Positions 1 to 7,035 of a DNA stretch of 21,083 nucleotides are shown piece after piece. This DNA is from Promethearchaeota archaeon (GTDB taxonomy: Archaea > Asgardarchaeota > Lokiarchaeia > Sigynarchaeales > SOKP01), in the NCBI GenBank assembly GCA_030605085.1, contig JAUWBH010000105.1:1-21083 (forward strand), written 5' to 3'. The notes beneath the pieces were generated by a model, which was not told the origin of the DNA, did no database searches, and saw only the letters and a program-made list of their open reading frames with translations. The number at the start of each line of letters is the position of its first letter. The stretch's first letter is position 1. A program made the position numbers and the translations under genes.

Positions 1-38
1 CATTTTTTGCTGAGGAATTTAAAGTAAGAGAAGAATAA
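1..38 (+). CDS. possible 3' tail of a plus-strand gene cut by the window edge
   Basis: Reading frame 3 is open from the left edge and ends at a TAA at 36-38, giving an acidic, lysine-containing tail (FFAEEFKVREE). It would be convergent with the M20 peptidase gene, leaving a gap of only about 20 bases. The other two plus frames stop within about 27 bases. Eleven codons cannot identify a family, so this is only a plausible gene end. Confidence 0.35.
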   Translation, partial: FFAEEFKVREE

Positions 39-57
39 AAATTAATTTAATTTTGTT

Positions 58-1170
58 TTATAAATCCTCGCATAGGAAAACAAGGATTTCTTTTACGAAC
101 TTTTTGATATCTTTTAATTTTATCGTTTCATTAACACCGTGTGGATTAGAGCCAGCATTTGCCACACCTCTTAAAATAATATCTTGCGTATTTAAAATTT
201 GAGCTACAAAACCTACATCGAATGTGATTGCCATGCCCATGGTTCGTATTTTTTCTTCCGGAATATTTTGAACTAATTTTACTACCTTTTTTATTTTTTG
301 AACATCTGGAGCATTTATGTCTACCTTTAAAGGGGGATAATCGTATAAAAATGTTGTTTTGACATCCAATAAATTACTTTTTTGCTTACCTCTCTCGATA
401 GCATCCATAATTTCTTGCTTAACATCTTCGTATTTCTCATCTGGAATAATTCTTCTATTAATTGTTAATCGACAAAGATTCGGTATGATATTAGACTTTT
501 CCCCTGCCTTGATAACATCTAAGTTTAATAAAGGTGTCATATTGCGTTTTTCAGCGGTTTTTGTTCTAGGAAAGCCAGGTATGTCCTTACTTTGTCGTTC
601 TTCGACGATTTTTTTCAAATTCATGAGTTCTACTAAAATTGGGACCATTCCCTCTAAAGCATTAACACCAAGAAAACTAAGACCTGAATGAGAACTCCTA
701 CCAATAGTTTCAACTTCTACATCTAAATCGCCAGCAGCGCCCATTAATATGATGGGATCTATTGAAAAATCCATACAAAAAACTGTTCCTTTAATGTATC
801 CTTCTTCTGCTAAATAGCGAATACCTGGGTATACACCAATCTCTTCGTCAGTACAATTTAAAACTCTAATATTGTACTTAGGAGTAAGATGTAATTTCTC
901 AATTAGCTGAAGTGCTAAAATAAGACAAACCATGGCACCTTTATTATCAGCAACTCCTCTACCATATATCTTCCCACTTTTAATCATTGTGGTTTCAAAG
1001 GGAGGAAATCTCCATTTTTCCGTGCCTTCATCATCAGCAGGTACAACATCCATATGACCGCAAAAAGTAATATATTTTTCTTGCCCAAAGTCTTTGGATG
1101 CTATAAGATTTACTCGAGGACCTTGTAATGGGAACGGTATTTGTTTAACAAGTTCATCGGGGACCACCAC
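58..1170 (-). CDS. M20 family metallopeptidase (ArgE/DapE-like), N-terminally short
   Basis: This is a zinc-dependent amidohydrolase or peptidase of the M20 family (acetylornithine deacetylase, succinyl-diaminopimelate desuccinylase, dipeptidases). Metal-site motifs are in order: GHMDVVP (residues 38-44, with H39 and D41), GRGVADNKG (D75), the acidic pair E109-E110 in CTDEEIG, D134, and the late histidine in SNPHGVNE (H344). The central dimerisation domain lies at about 150-270. The assigned GTG start gives 370 residues, while family members are usually 400-430. The missing part is the first 40-60 residues, which normally precede the VPDELV-like segment. In frame, ten more codons (NYKILEE...) look like authentic peptidase sequence before a TGA, so the gene seems truncated at a junction with the HEPN fragment, which overlaps it by 17 bases in another frame. 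All metal ligands survive. The substrate is unknown. Confidence 0.85.
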   Translation of the reverse strand: MVVPDELVKQIPFPLQGPRVNLIASKDFGQEKYITFCGHMDVVPADDEGTEKWRFPPFETTMIKSGKIYGRGVADNKGAMVCLILALQLIEKLHLTPKYNIRVLNCTDEEIGVYPGIRYLAEEGYIKGTVFCMDFSIDPIILMGAAGDLDVEVETIGRSSHSGLSFLGVNALEGMVPILVELMNLKKIVEERQSKDIPGFPRTKTAEKRNMTPLLNLDVIKAGEKSNIIPNLCRLTINRRIIPDEKYEDVKQEIMDAIERGKQKSNLLDVKTTFLYDYPPLKVDINAPDVQKIKKVVKLVQNIPEEKIRTMGMAITFDVGFVAQILNTQDIILRGVANAGSNPHGVNETIKLKDIKKFVKEILVFLCEDL

Positions 1171-1330
1171 TTCTTCTAAAATTTTGTAATTTAATCAATG
1201 ATATTAAAAAGGCAGCATAATAAGATCTTCCAATAGCAGTTCTTAATCTGCCCTCTTGATCGAGTTTCTGGTCTTTCCATATTGTTTTAGCAATATCTAA
1301 AAATACTTCAGGATTAAAACTTTTTCTCAA
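1154..1330 (-). pseudogene. truncated HEPN-domain protein fragment (58 residues)
   Basis: This short ORF starts at a TTG at 1330, eleven bases after the stop of the upstream gene, and ends at a TGA inside the M20 coding region. It carries a signature typical of HEPN proteins, GRLRTAIGRSYYAAF, preceded by a helix with EVFLDIAKTIW. HEPN domains (toxins of HEPN-MNT pairs, RNases and RNA-binding adaptors) are all-helical and normally about 110-130 residues. Here only the first two helices are present. The C-terminal half, where the Rx4-6H catalytic motif of HEPN RNases usually lies, is absent, and translation runs out of frame into peptidase sequence (NFRRSGGPR). It is best read as the surviving half of a HEPN gene that was third in the minus-strand unit. 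TTG as the start is uncertain. Confidence 0.6.
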
Positions 1331-1340
1331 TGGATCTCAC

Positions 1341-2192
1341 TTAATTAAGTTGAACATTTGTAAAGAATCTTTTATTATAATCGAGGAACTTTTTCTTTTG
1401 TTCATTTAGGAGGAAATTAGCAAATTCTTCAATTCTATACCTTAGAAAATCATCTATTTGATCCCAAAAATCTAATTTTTCTTCGATATTCATATTATTA
1501 ATATTGATTAATAAGATGATTTTTTTTAAATCAGGGATTTCAAAATCAACTTCATAAAATAATTTACAATTGAAATTATATGAATTCTTTTCCATAAATC
1601 TAATTAGTGATATCTCAATCTGATTAATGAATTTCATAAATACAGAATTATTCAATATCTTTTTTTTTATATCGTCATCAAATTGAAGGAAATCCTTTCT
1701 TTCTACGACCTCTTCCAATTTTATCTCATTACTAGAAATTAGATTTTTATCAATTGGTGCAATTTCAAAAAGATCAGAAATATCAATTTTTTGAGCTATT
1801 GATTCTATTAGAGAATTTGGTGTTTCAAATTCAGGTTTTAATTTTTCCAATAATACTGTATTATAATTTACGCTTGGTTCGTATAAACTAGAAGAAGCCT
1901 CATTAACTTCATGTCCGTTAAATGCCTCTTTTAACATAGCAAATTTCTGTATTATTGCGTTTTTTTTATATGGATCTTTCTTATTAAATATATCTTTCGC
2001 CATTTTTGGATATCGATGACTCCTTAATTCATGGACTTTTATTTTAAAAATTGAGGATGTTTTAGGTAATTCAATTTGTCTAACTACTTTTGGTAATATT
2101 TCATTCTCAAGCTCCACAATAAAATTCGCAATAAATTCATCTAATATAAATCTTTTAACATTTGAATTTTGAATATTTGAAAATAATTCCAT
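1341..2192 (-). CDS. hypothetical protein, possible partner of the HEPN fragment
   Basis: I do not recognise this 283-residue protein. Its N-terminal third is basic and helical. The middle (about 85-165) is low in complexity and acidic, like a linker. The C-terminal third ends in a segment of the form VDFEIPDLKKIILLI, then NIEEKLDFWDQIDDFLRYRI, which looks like a small alpha/beta module: a strand followed by an amphipathic helix. There are no membrane segments or obvious catalytic motifs. I chose the ATG at 2192 over an in-frame TTG at 2204; neither has a clear Shine-Dalgarno sequence. It lies 19 bases after the 293-residue gene and 11 bases before the HEPN fragment, so the three are probably cotranscribed. 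A toxin-antitoxin-like or HEPN-associated role is inferred only from that neighbour. Confidence 0.7.
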   Translation of the reverse strand: MELFSNIQNSNVKRFILDEFIANFIVELENEILPKVVRQIELPKTSSIFKIKVHELRSHRYPKMAKDIFNKKDPYKKNAIIQKFAMLKEAFNGHEVNEASSSLYEPSVNYNTVLLEKLKPEFETPNSLIESIAQKIDISDLFEIAPIDKNLISSNEIKLEEVVERKDFLQFDDDIKKKILNNSVFMKFINQIEISLIRFMEKNSYNFNCKLFYEVDFEIPDLKKIILLININNMNIEEKLDFWDQIDDFLRYRIEEFANFLLNEQKKKFLDYNKRFFTNVQLN

Positions 2193-2211
2193 TTTAAATA
2201 TCAATTATAAA

Positions 2212-3093
2212 TTATAATTTTTTTTCAATTGAATCTTTTAGACTTTCTTCAATAATCTTTTTTGTTTCTTCTGGTAATTGTATTACTCTTTGTGGAGGTG
2301 AAACTTGATATGAAGGAGGATTCCTATAATATAAATAATAAAATCTCCATTGTTTAATTATTTCCCATAATCTTTTGTTAAAATCTTCAATATTTATTTT
2401 GTCTTTAAAGTTTAATTCAAAAAGATATTTAAGGTGATTATCTAATTCTTTCTTTAGATTTTCTTTATCTAGTTTTTCTTCTTTATAATATTTAATTAAA
2501 AGATACCCGTATAATCTTATTAGCATTTTCAAATAAGAATTTACTAATGTAAACTCCAATGTTCCTGAATGCATCCTGAATATTCGATCGAGAACAGAGA
2601 GAATTGTCGCAAGGATTTGATTATATTCCTCGTATAACATCACTTCATTATTCTTTAGAAAGTTAATTAGATAAACTAAAACATAAGATGAAAACTCAAT
2701 ATTATTCTCATAATGCTTTTTCTCTGATTCAGATTGAAGATATTCTTGAATTTTTATTATAAAAAGGTGATATCTTGTCCAGATTAACTCCTCATCCAAA
2801 CCACTTCTCAAAATATCTTTTAAGGAATTTATAAATTCATTTCCGACTAATTTTGCTGTTTGAAATGCTTTAGGTTCTTGACTACGGAAAATTCTTGAAT
2901 AGATTAATGATAATTCTTTAATAAGAAAACCAGGCAAGAAAAGGCGATAATCATTAGAAAATAAGCAATTTTCCATTATTCTATTTCCCGTGATATTCAA
3001 AGTATTGAAGTCCTCATTATTAAGTAAGTCTCCGCAGATATTCACTTCTTGTCTTATAATTTCTTTTATATCGAACTTTTTTTCGATATTCAT
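2212..3093 (-). CDS. hypothetical all-helical protein, first gene of the minus-strand unit
   Basis: This 293-residue protein has no family I can name. It is predicted to be almost entirely alpha-helical, rich in Leu, Ile, Tyr, Lys and Glu, with no signal peptide or convincing transmembrane helix. Distinctive stretches are LNITGNRIMENCLFSNDYRL near residue 31, followed by a long helical region, and a proline-rich stretch near residue 260 (RNPPSYQVSPPQRVIQLP), then a charged helical tail. The helical NxxGNRxM region could be a scaffold or HEPN-like fold, but no Rx4-6H motif stands out. The ATG start at 3093 begins the protein cleanly after an AT-rich leader. It heads a likely operon with the 283-residue protein and the HEPN fragment, and is divergent from the 459-residue gene. 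Confidence 0.7.
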   Translation of the reverse strand: MNIEKKFDIKEIIRQEVNICGDLLNNEDFNTLNITGNRIMENCLFSNDYRLFLPGFLIKELSLIYSRIFRSQEPKAFQTAKLVGNEFINSLKDILRSGLDEELIWTRYHLFIIKIQEYLQSESEKKHYENNIEFSSYVLVYLINFLKNNEVMLYEEYNQILATILSVLDRIFRMHSGTLEFTLVNSYLKMLIRLYGYLLIKYYKEEKLDKENLKKELDNHLKYLFELNFKDKINIEDFNKRLWEIIKQWRFYYLYYRNPPSYQVSPPQRVIQLPEETKKIIEESLKDSIEKKL

Positions 3094-3101
3094 TAATAAT
3101 C

Positions 3102-3130
3102 AAATAATTTTAAAATAATTAAAATTATTT
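3102..3130. promoter_or_regulatory. 10-bp inverted repeat in the divergent promoter region
   Basis: AAATAATTTT at 3102-3111 is an exact reverse complement of AAAATTATTT at 3121-3130, separated by nine bases. It occupies the 107-bp gap between two divergent genes, starting nine bases upstream of the ATG at 3093. It overlaps a TATA-like stretch (about 3124-3134) that could serve the plus-strand gene. This layout suits a dimeric regulator's operator controlling both directions. The repeat is pure A/T in an A/T-rich region, so chance symmetry is a real alternative. Confidence 0.3.
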
Positions 3131-3200
3131 ATAACTTACATATTTCTCTTTAAAATCAGATTGGACAATCAATTCATTATCTACCAAAACTTATATTAAT

Positions 3201-4580
3201 TTGGTAAGTTCTGTTAAACATTTTCCCGATGGAAACATCAGAAATAAGTTTTGGAATGCTATATTAACATATTCAAAAGAAGTTAAAGGAAATTTGGAGT
3301 TTGTATCCGAACTACTTTTGATTTTCAATGAGAACACGAAGGATTTTTTTAATTTCAGCAAAATTTCTATGATTCTAAGATTCCATAAAGCTTTTATCTT
3401 TCAAAACTTCAGATATGAAATTCCCACTTATGAAACACATAATAAATACTTTAATTTACTCGTAATGATATATCTTTTAGAGCTTTCAGATATAAAGATG
3501 AGATCTCTTAATGACTTAAATAATCTTAAACGCAAATCTTATTCTCTCATTTTCAATACTATGGTGTTTAAGGATTTAATTAAATCACATAGGAAAGAAG
3601 AATTTGATATACTTTTTACTATATTATTTATTATCAACAGGATTAGAAAAGCTCAATCTAATGTTATTTTTGAAAGATTTGAATTGGTTGATCTTAGTGA
3701 AAATGTCTCTAATGAGGGGTATAGATACTTATTCTCAGATAATTTTAGAAAGAATTATTCATTAAAAAGACAATGTTTAAAATTATATAGTTTAATGAAG
3801 CAAATTCATTCTTTTGATGTTCAAGGCTGCAATAAAGTTATAGAAAAAATTAAGAATTATTTAGAAAAATGGCGAGAACGAGATTATCACGAATCTTGGC
3901 AATATCTTTACCCTTTACATATCAAAGACTTCATACTTTTTACTCTTGGTCTTAACATCAAGAATTTACAATTTTTTGAAGATGCTCGTCTTGAGTTATT
4001 TTCATTCAAAGATAAAAAAATTTACATTTATCGTATAGACATTGATCGTCATCATCTAGATTATGATTCTGAGTACTATTTACCCTTTGATTTTTCCCAA
4101 AAGTTCGGTTTTATGCCAAAACTTGCTCCCCTTTCTCACGGAGATCATACTAGAATTACAAACTTAATTAAAACTGGATTATGGGACAATGTTGTTCAAA
4201 TAACTAATTTATATAGGGCTCGTTTAATTCACTTATTTGAGCTAATTTTTCGTTCTTATTCCTTTAGAAAGGATTTCTCTTTCGATTCTGAGTTTAGAAA
4301 TAAAACTGCGCGAATTAATGGCAAAGAAATTTATATCTGGTCTGGTATAAATAGTCAAACTATAAAAGAATGGACATCGAGGTGGAATAATCGGAAATCA
4401 ATGTCAGAACCAGAATTTCTTACCACATATTATAATATTTTTTATAAAAACAAATTTATAAAATATTTAAAAGAAATCGAAAAAGAAAATCCTGCTTTTT
4501 GGTATTGGTATACGAATTTTTATATTAAGGAGCGAAAAAATTTATTAGGTAATTTAAGTAAATTCTATGGTATATATTAG
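3201..4580 (+). CDS. hypothetical protein of 459 residues
   Basis: No family is recognised. The protein is rich in Phe, Tyr, Lys and Ile. The N-terminal half (to about 230) is helical, with runs such as FWNAILTYSKEV and LLVMIYLLELSDIKMRSL. A central mixed region has ELFSFKDKKIYIYRIDIDRHH (aromatic and histidine-rich). The last third contains HGDHTRITNLIKTGLWDNV and aromatic motifs such as NPAFWYWYTNFY. No ATG occurs near the 5' end: the frame is open from 3135 and the first usable start is TTG at 3201. The stop is TAG, followed in frame by 27 codons to a TGA at 4662. It is divergent from the minus-strand unit and may be coregulated with it. Confidence 0.7.
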   Translation: MVSSVKHFPDGNIRNKFWNAILTYSKEVKGNLEFVSELLLIFNENTKDFFNFSKISMILRFHKAFIFQNFRYEIPTYETHNKYFNLLVMIYLLELSDIKMRSLNDLNNLKRKSYSLIFNTMVFKDLIKSHRKEEFDILFTILFIINRIRKAQSNVIFERFELVDLSENVSNEGYRYLFSDNFRKNYSLKRQCLKLYSLMKQIHSFDVQGCNKVIEKIKNYLEKWRERDYHESWQYLYPLHIKDFILFTLGLNIKNLQFFEDARLELFSFKDKKIYIYRIDIDRHHLDYDSEYYLPFDFSQKFGFMPKLAPLSHGDHTRITNLIKTGLWDNVVQITNLYRARLIHLFELIFRSYSFRKDFSFDSEFRNKTARINGKEIYIWSGINSQTIKEWTSRWNNRKSMSEPEFLTTYYNIFYKNKFIKYLKEIEKENPAFWYWYTNFYIKERKNLLGNLSKFYGIY

Positions 4581-4684
4581 ATAAAAAAATTCGAAGATCT
4601 TAAAAGATTGAAACAACTCAAAGATTTTTCCAAAACAATTACATTCCTAAATACAAGATCTTGAATAATTTATACAACTATTAC

Positions 4685-4697
4685 TTTTTTAAATAAG
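4685..4697 (+). promoter_or_regulatory. candidate archaeal TATA box upstream of the mutase genes
   Basis: The stretch TTTTTTAAATAAG resembles an archaeal TATA element and lies about 72 bases before the ATG of the mutase large subunit, in a 188-base gap with no gene. A second candidate, AATTTATAAG near 4737, is closer to the start. Base composition makes such matches frequent, so this is a suggestion only. Confidence 0.25.
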
Positions 4698-4768
4698 TTT
4701 TTTAGATTTATTAAATATTTTTTACATAAAATAAGAATTTATAAGATAATTGTAATATATGTGATTAA

Positions 4769-6475
4769 ATGATGTTTGATAAAGATTATCTGGAAAAAAT
4801 CAGAATTGAAAAGGAAAAATGGGAAGAAAAAATCAAAAATACTAAAGAACGTGATGTAAAATTTGAAACTGATGCTGGTATACCAATCAAACGGTTATAT
4901 ACGCCTTTAGATGTAAAAGGCGATTATTTAGAAAAATTGAATTTTCCGGGTGTTCATCCTTATACTCGTGGGGTTTATCCAACCATGTATAGAGGGCGCG
5001 TTTGGACAATGAGATTATTCAGCGGACATGGCACTCCAGAACAGGCTGAGCAATTCGCTTAGACTTTGGAAGAGACTAATGAACGGTGGAAGTTTCTATA
5101 TAAAAATGGAGAAACTGGGTTTAGTGCAGCTGTTGATGCGTTAACTTTTAATGGAATCGACCCAACCAATCCAGATGGCGCGCCTGAAGTTGGAACCTCT
5201 GGAGTTCCTTTATATTGCATTGATAGTCTATTTGCGCTTACGGAAGGAATACCAATTGATAAAATTAGCGTTGCTTTAGTAGTAGAGCCGTTCACTTCTG
5301 CTCCCGTTTGTGCAATGTATTTCAATATGGCAAAAATGCGCGGATATGAATTAAACCAATTAATGGGAACAACTCAAAACGATATTTTAACAATGACAGT
5401 CGGTTATATCCCTTATAAGAATTGTCCTCCGAACCATCTCCTCCGTGTAGCATGCGATTTTATTGAATGGACGGTGCCACAAAAAAATGTCCCACGATGG
5501 CATCCTATTAATTTTACTGGGTATAATTATAGAGAGGGTGGCATTAGTGCTATCCAAGAGTTAGGATTTGTCTTCGCTAGCGCTTATTCGCATATCGATA
5601 ATCTTATCGAGAGAGGGTGGAAAATTGATGATTTTGTAAATAGATTAGCGTTCCATCTTGCTGCACATAAGGATTTCTTCGAAGAAGTCGCTAAATATAG
5701 AGCAGCAAGAAGAATTTGGGCTAAATTAATGAAAGATCGGTACGAAGCAAAAGATCCCAGATCTTTAGAATTCAAATTTCACGTTCAAACAGCTGGTAGT
5801 TCCTTAACAGCGCAAACTCCTAAAGTAAATATTGTAAGAACAGCAATTCAAGCGTTAGAAGCTAACCTAGGAGGATGTCAGTCGCTTCATACAAATTCTT
5901 ACGACGAGGCTATTTGTTTGCCTTCTGAAGAAGCGGCTCTTATTGCTTTAAGGACGCAGCAAGTTATAGCTGATGAGTCGAGGATTACAAACACCATTGA
6001 TCCACTAGCAGGGTCGTATTACGTTGAATGGCTTACAGACGAAGTTGAAGAAAAAGTATGGAATTACATGGAAAAAATTGAAAAAGTGGGAACTATAGAT
6101 AAAGCCTTGTCCACGGGATGGTTATACAAAGAAATGAGAGACGCGTTCCATAGGAGGCGCCAACGCATTGAGAAAGGGGAAGAAATAATGTTAGGAGTGA
6201 ATAAGTATCCCATTCCTTACGATGAAGTAACGGATGTGTTTAGAACAAGCAAAGAAGCTATTAAAATTGAAGTCGAGAGAATCGAAAAATTAAAAGCAAG
6301 AAGGGATAACGCAAAATTAGAGAAGATTTTGGATGAACTCCGCAAGGTTTGTGAAAAAGAGGAGAATGTAATGCCGGTTATAATGAAAGCTACGAAAGAA
6401 GGAGCAACTGTTGGGGAAATTTGCGATATATATCGCGAAATTTGGGGTATATGGGAACCACCACTTGCAATTTAA
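4769..6475 (+). CDS. B12-dependent acyl-CoA mutase, large (catalytic) subunit, interrupted by an in-frame TAG
   Basis: This is the TIM-barrel substrate subunit of the methylmalonyl-CoA mutase family, which interconverts acyl-CoA carbon skeletons by a radical mechanism. Family landmarks include GRVWTMRLFSGHGT (about 80-93), ETNERWKFLYKNGETGFS, GTTQNDIL, FTGYNYREGG, QTAGSSLTAQ, the B12-proximal LHTNSYDEA (H374) and the IDPLAGSYYVEWLTDE region. The subunit lacks the B12-binding domain, which is encoded just downstream, as in split archaeal mutases. A TAG at 5060-5062 (residue 98 of 568) interrupts the frame; both halves are in the same frame and belong to one protein, separated by a single codon. 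If TAG stops translation, the product is a 97-residue peptide plus perhaps a product restarting at TTG 5066. At the position of Tyr89 of the P. shermanii enzyme this protein has Ile, and at Arg207 it has Lys, so the substrate may not be methylmalonyl-CoA. Confidence 0.88.
5060..5062 (+). other. in-frame TAG codon inside the mutase large-subunit gene
   Basis: The codons read GAG CAA TTC GCT TAG ACT TTG GAA GAG ACT with no frame change, and the family-typical ETNERWK follows five codons later. It lies in a stretch about ten residues longer than the P. shermanii enzyme between the GxGT and the xEETN motifs. TAG also ends two other genes in the window (at 4578 and 9433). It may be a nonsense mutation, a pyrrolysine codon, a read-through site or a sequencing error. 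Confidence 0.9.
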
Positions 6476-6499
6476 TTTAGAATACTTAGTATTTAGTTT

Positions 6500-6505
6500 G
6501 GAGGT
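6500..6505 (+). promoter_or_regulatory. strong Shine-Dalgarno site that sets the small-subunit start
   Basis: GGAGGT lies seven bases before the ATG at 6513. It is the clearest ribosome-binding site in the window, and it decides the start of the B12-binding subunit against the longer open frame beginning at 6411, which would overlap the large-subunit gene. Confidence 0.8.
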
Positions 6506-6512
6506 AGTATTT

Positions 6513-6911
6513 ATGTCAGATAAAAAAATCAGAGTATTAATGTCCAAACCAGGAATAGACGGTCATTGGCGAGGAGGCATAGTTGTTTCTAGAGCCTTAA
6601 GAGATGCTGGTATGGAGATAATTTTTGGCGGATTTCAAAATGTACAACAAATTGTTGAGTCAGCGATTCACGAAGATGTCGATGTAATTGGCTTGAGCAT
6701 ACATTCGGGCGCTCATTTCGCTTATACACAGCAGGTAATTGATTTATTAAAAGAAAAAGGTGTGTTCGACGATATTATGATTTTAGTAGGTGGTGTTATT
6801 CCAGCAATAGACTTTGCAGAATTGAGAAAGATGGGAGTCGCAAATGTTTACGGTCCAGGAACAATGGTTAACGATATTGTGGAATTTATCAAAGAAAGAA
6901 TCAAAAAATAA
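6513..6911 (+). CDS. B12-binding small subunit of the acyl-CoA mutase
   Basis: This 132-residue protein is a stand-alone cobalamin-binding domain. It carries the base-off/His-on signature in order: DGHWRG (the DxHxxG motif, whose histidine ligates cobalt), GLSIHSGAH (the SxL-equivalent serine region), and VGGVIP (the GG loop), ending in GPGTMVNDIVEFI. Its length matches the small subunits of split archaeal mutases. It starts 37 bases after the large-subunit stop behind a GGAGGT site, so the two are very likely cotranscribed and form the holoenzyme. The strong ribosome-binding site lets it be translated independently of the interrupted large-subunit gene. The small subunit is intact and under no visible decay, which argues that the mutase is still used. 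Confidence 0.93.
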   Translation: MSDKKIRVLMSKPGIDGHWRGGIVVSRALRDAGMEIIFGGFQNVQQIVESAIHEDVDVIGLSIHSGAHFAYTQQVIDLLKEKGVFDDIMILVGGVIPAIDFAELRKMGVANVYGPGTMVNDIVEFIKERIKK

Positions 6912-6912
6912 T

Positions 6913-6937
6913 ATTCTTTTTCTCTCTTTTTAAAAAA
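6913..6937 (+). terminator. T-rich terminator candidate after the mutase subunits
   Basis: Two runs of five T residues lie within 25 bases of the small-subunit stop codon, with no stable hairpin. Archaeal termination typically uses such T tracts on the non-template strand. A new gene with its own TATA-like element begins about 100 bases later. Confidence 0.35.
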
Positions 6938-6991
6938 ACTACGATTTGTTTAATCTTTTAATATTATTTTAAGCATTAATTTTTTATTTCG

Positions 6992-7002
6992 AAATTTATA
7001 TC
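6992..7002 (+). promoter_or_regulatory. candidate TATA box for the SIR2-TPR gene
   Basis: AAATTTATATC lies about 34 bases before the ATG at 7036. A start site about 25 bases downstream of it would give a very short leader, as is common in archaea. The evidence is position plus similarity to the TATA consensus in an AT-rich gap. Confidence 0.3.
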
Positions 7003-7035
7003 ATCTTTTATATACGAGAATAACGAGTGATTTAT

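Noticed and set aside
359..691. plus-strand 110-residue open frame antisense to the M20 peptidase
   Set aside because: It lies entirely within conserved peptidase sequence on the other strand and is a shadow frame.
4581..4768. small gene or RNA gene in the gap before the mutase
   Set aside because: The gap is AT-rich with many stops and no tRNA-like or stable paired structure. Only TATA-like stretches and the 27-codon extension after the TAG stop were seen.
5060..5062. selenocysteine recoding
   Set aside because: Selenocysteine uses TGA; this codon is TAG and no SECIS-like hairpin was needed or sought around it.
5059..5325. minus-strand open frame inside the mutase large-subunit gene
   Set aside because: It overlaps a conserved coding region in the opposite direction and its product has no family character. 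It is a shadow frame.
6411..6512. longer N-terminus for the B12-binding subunit
   Set aside because: It would overlap the end of the large-subunit gene. The GGAGGT site and the family's normal beginning both point to ATG 6513.
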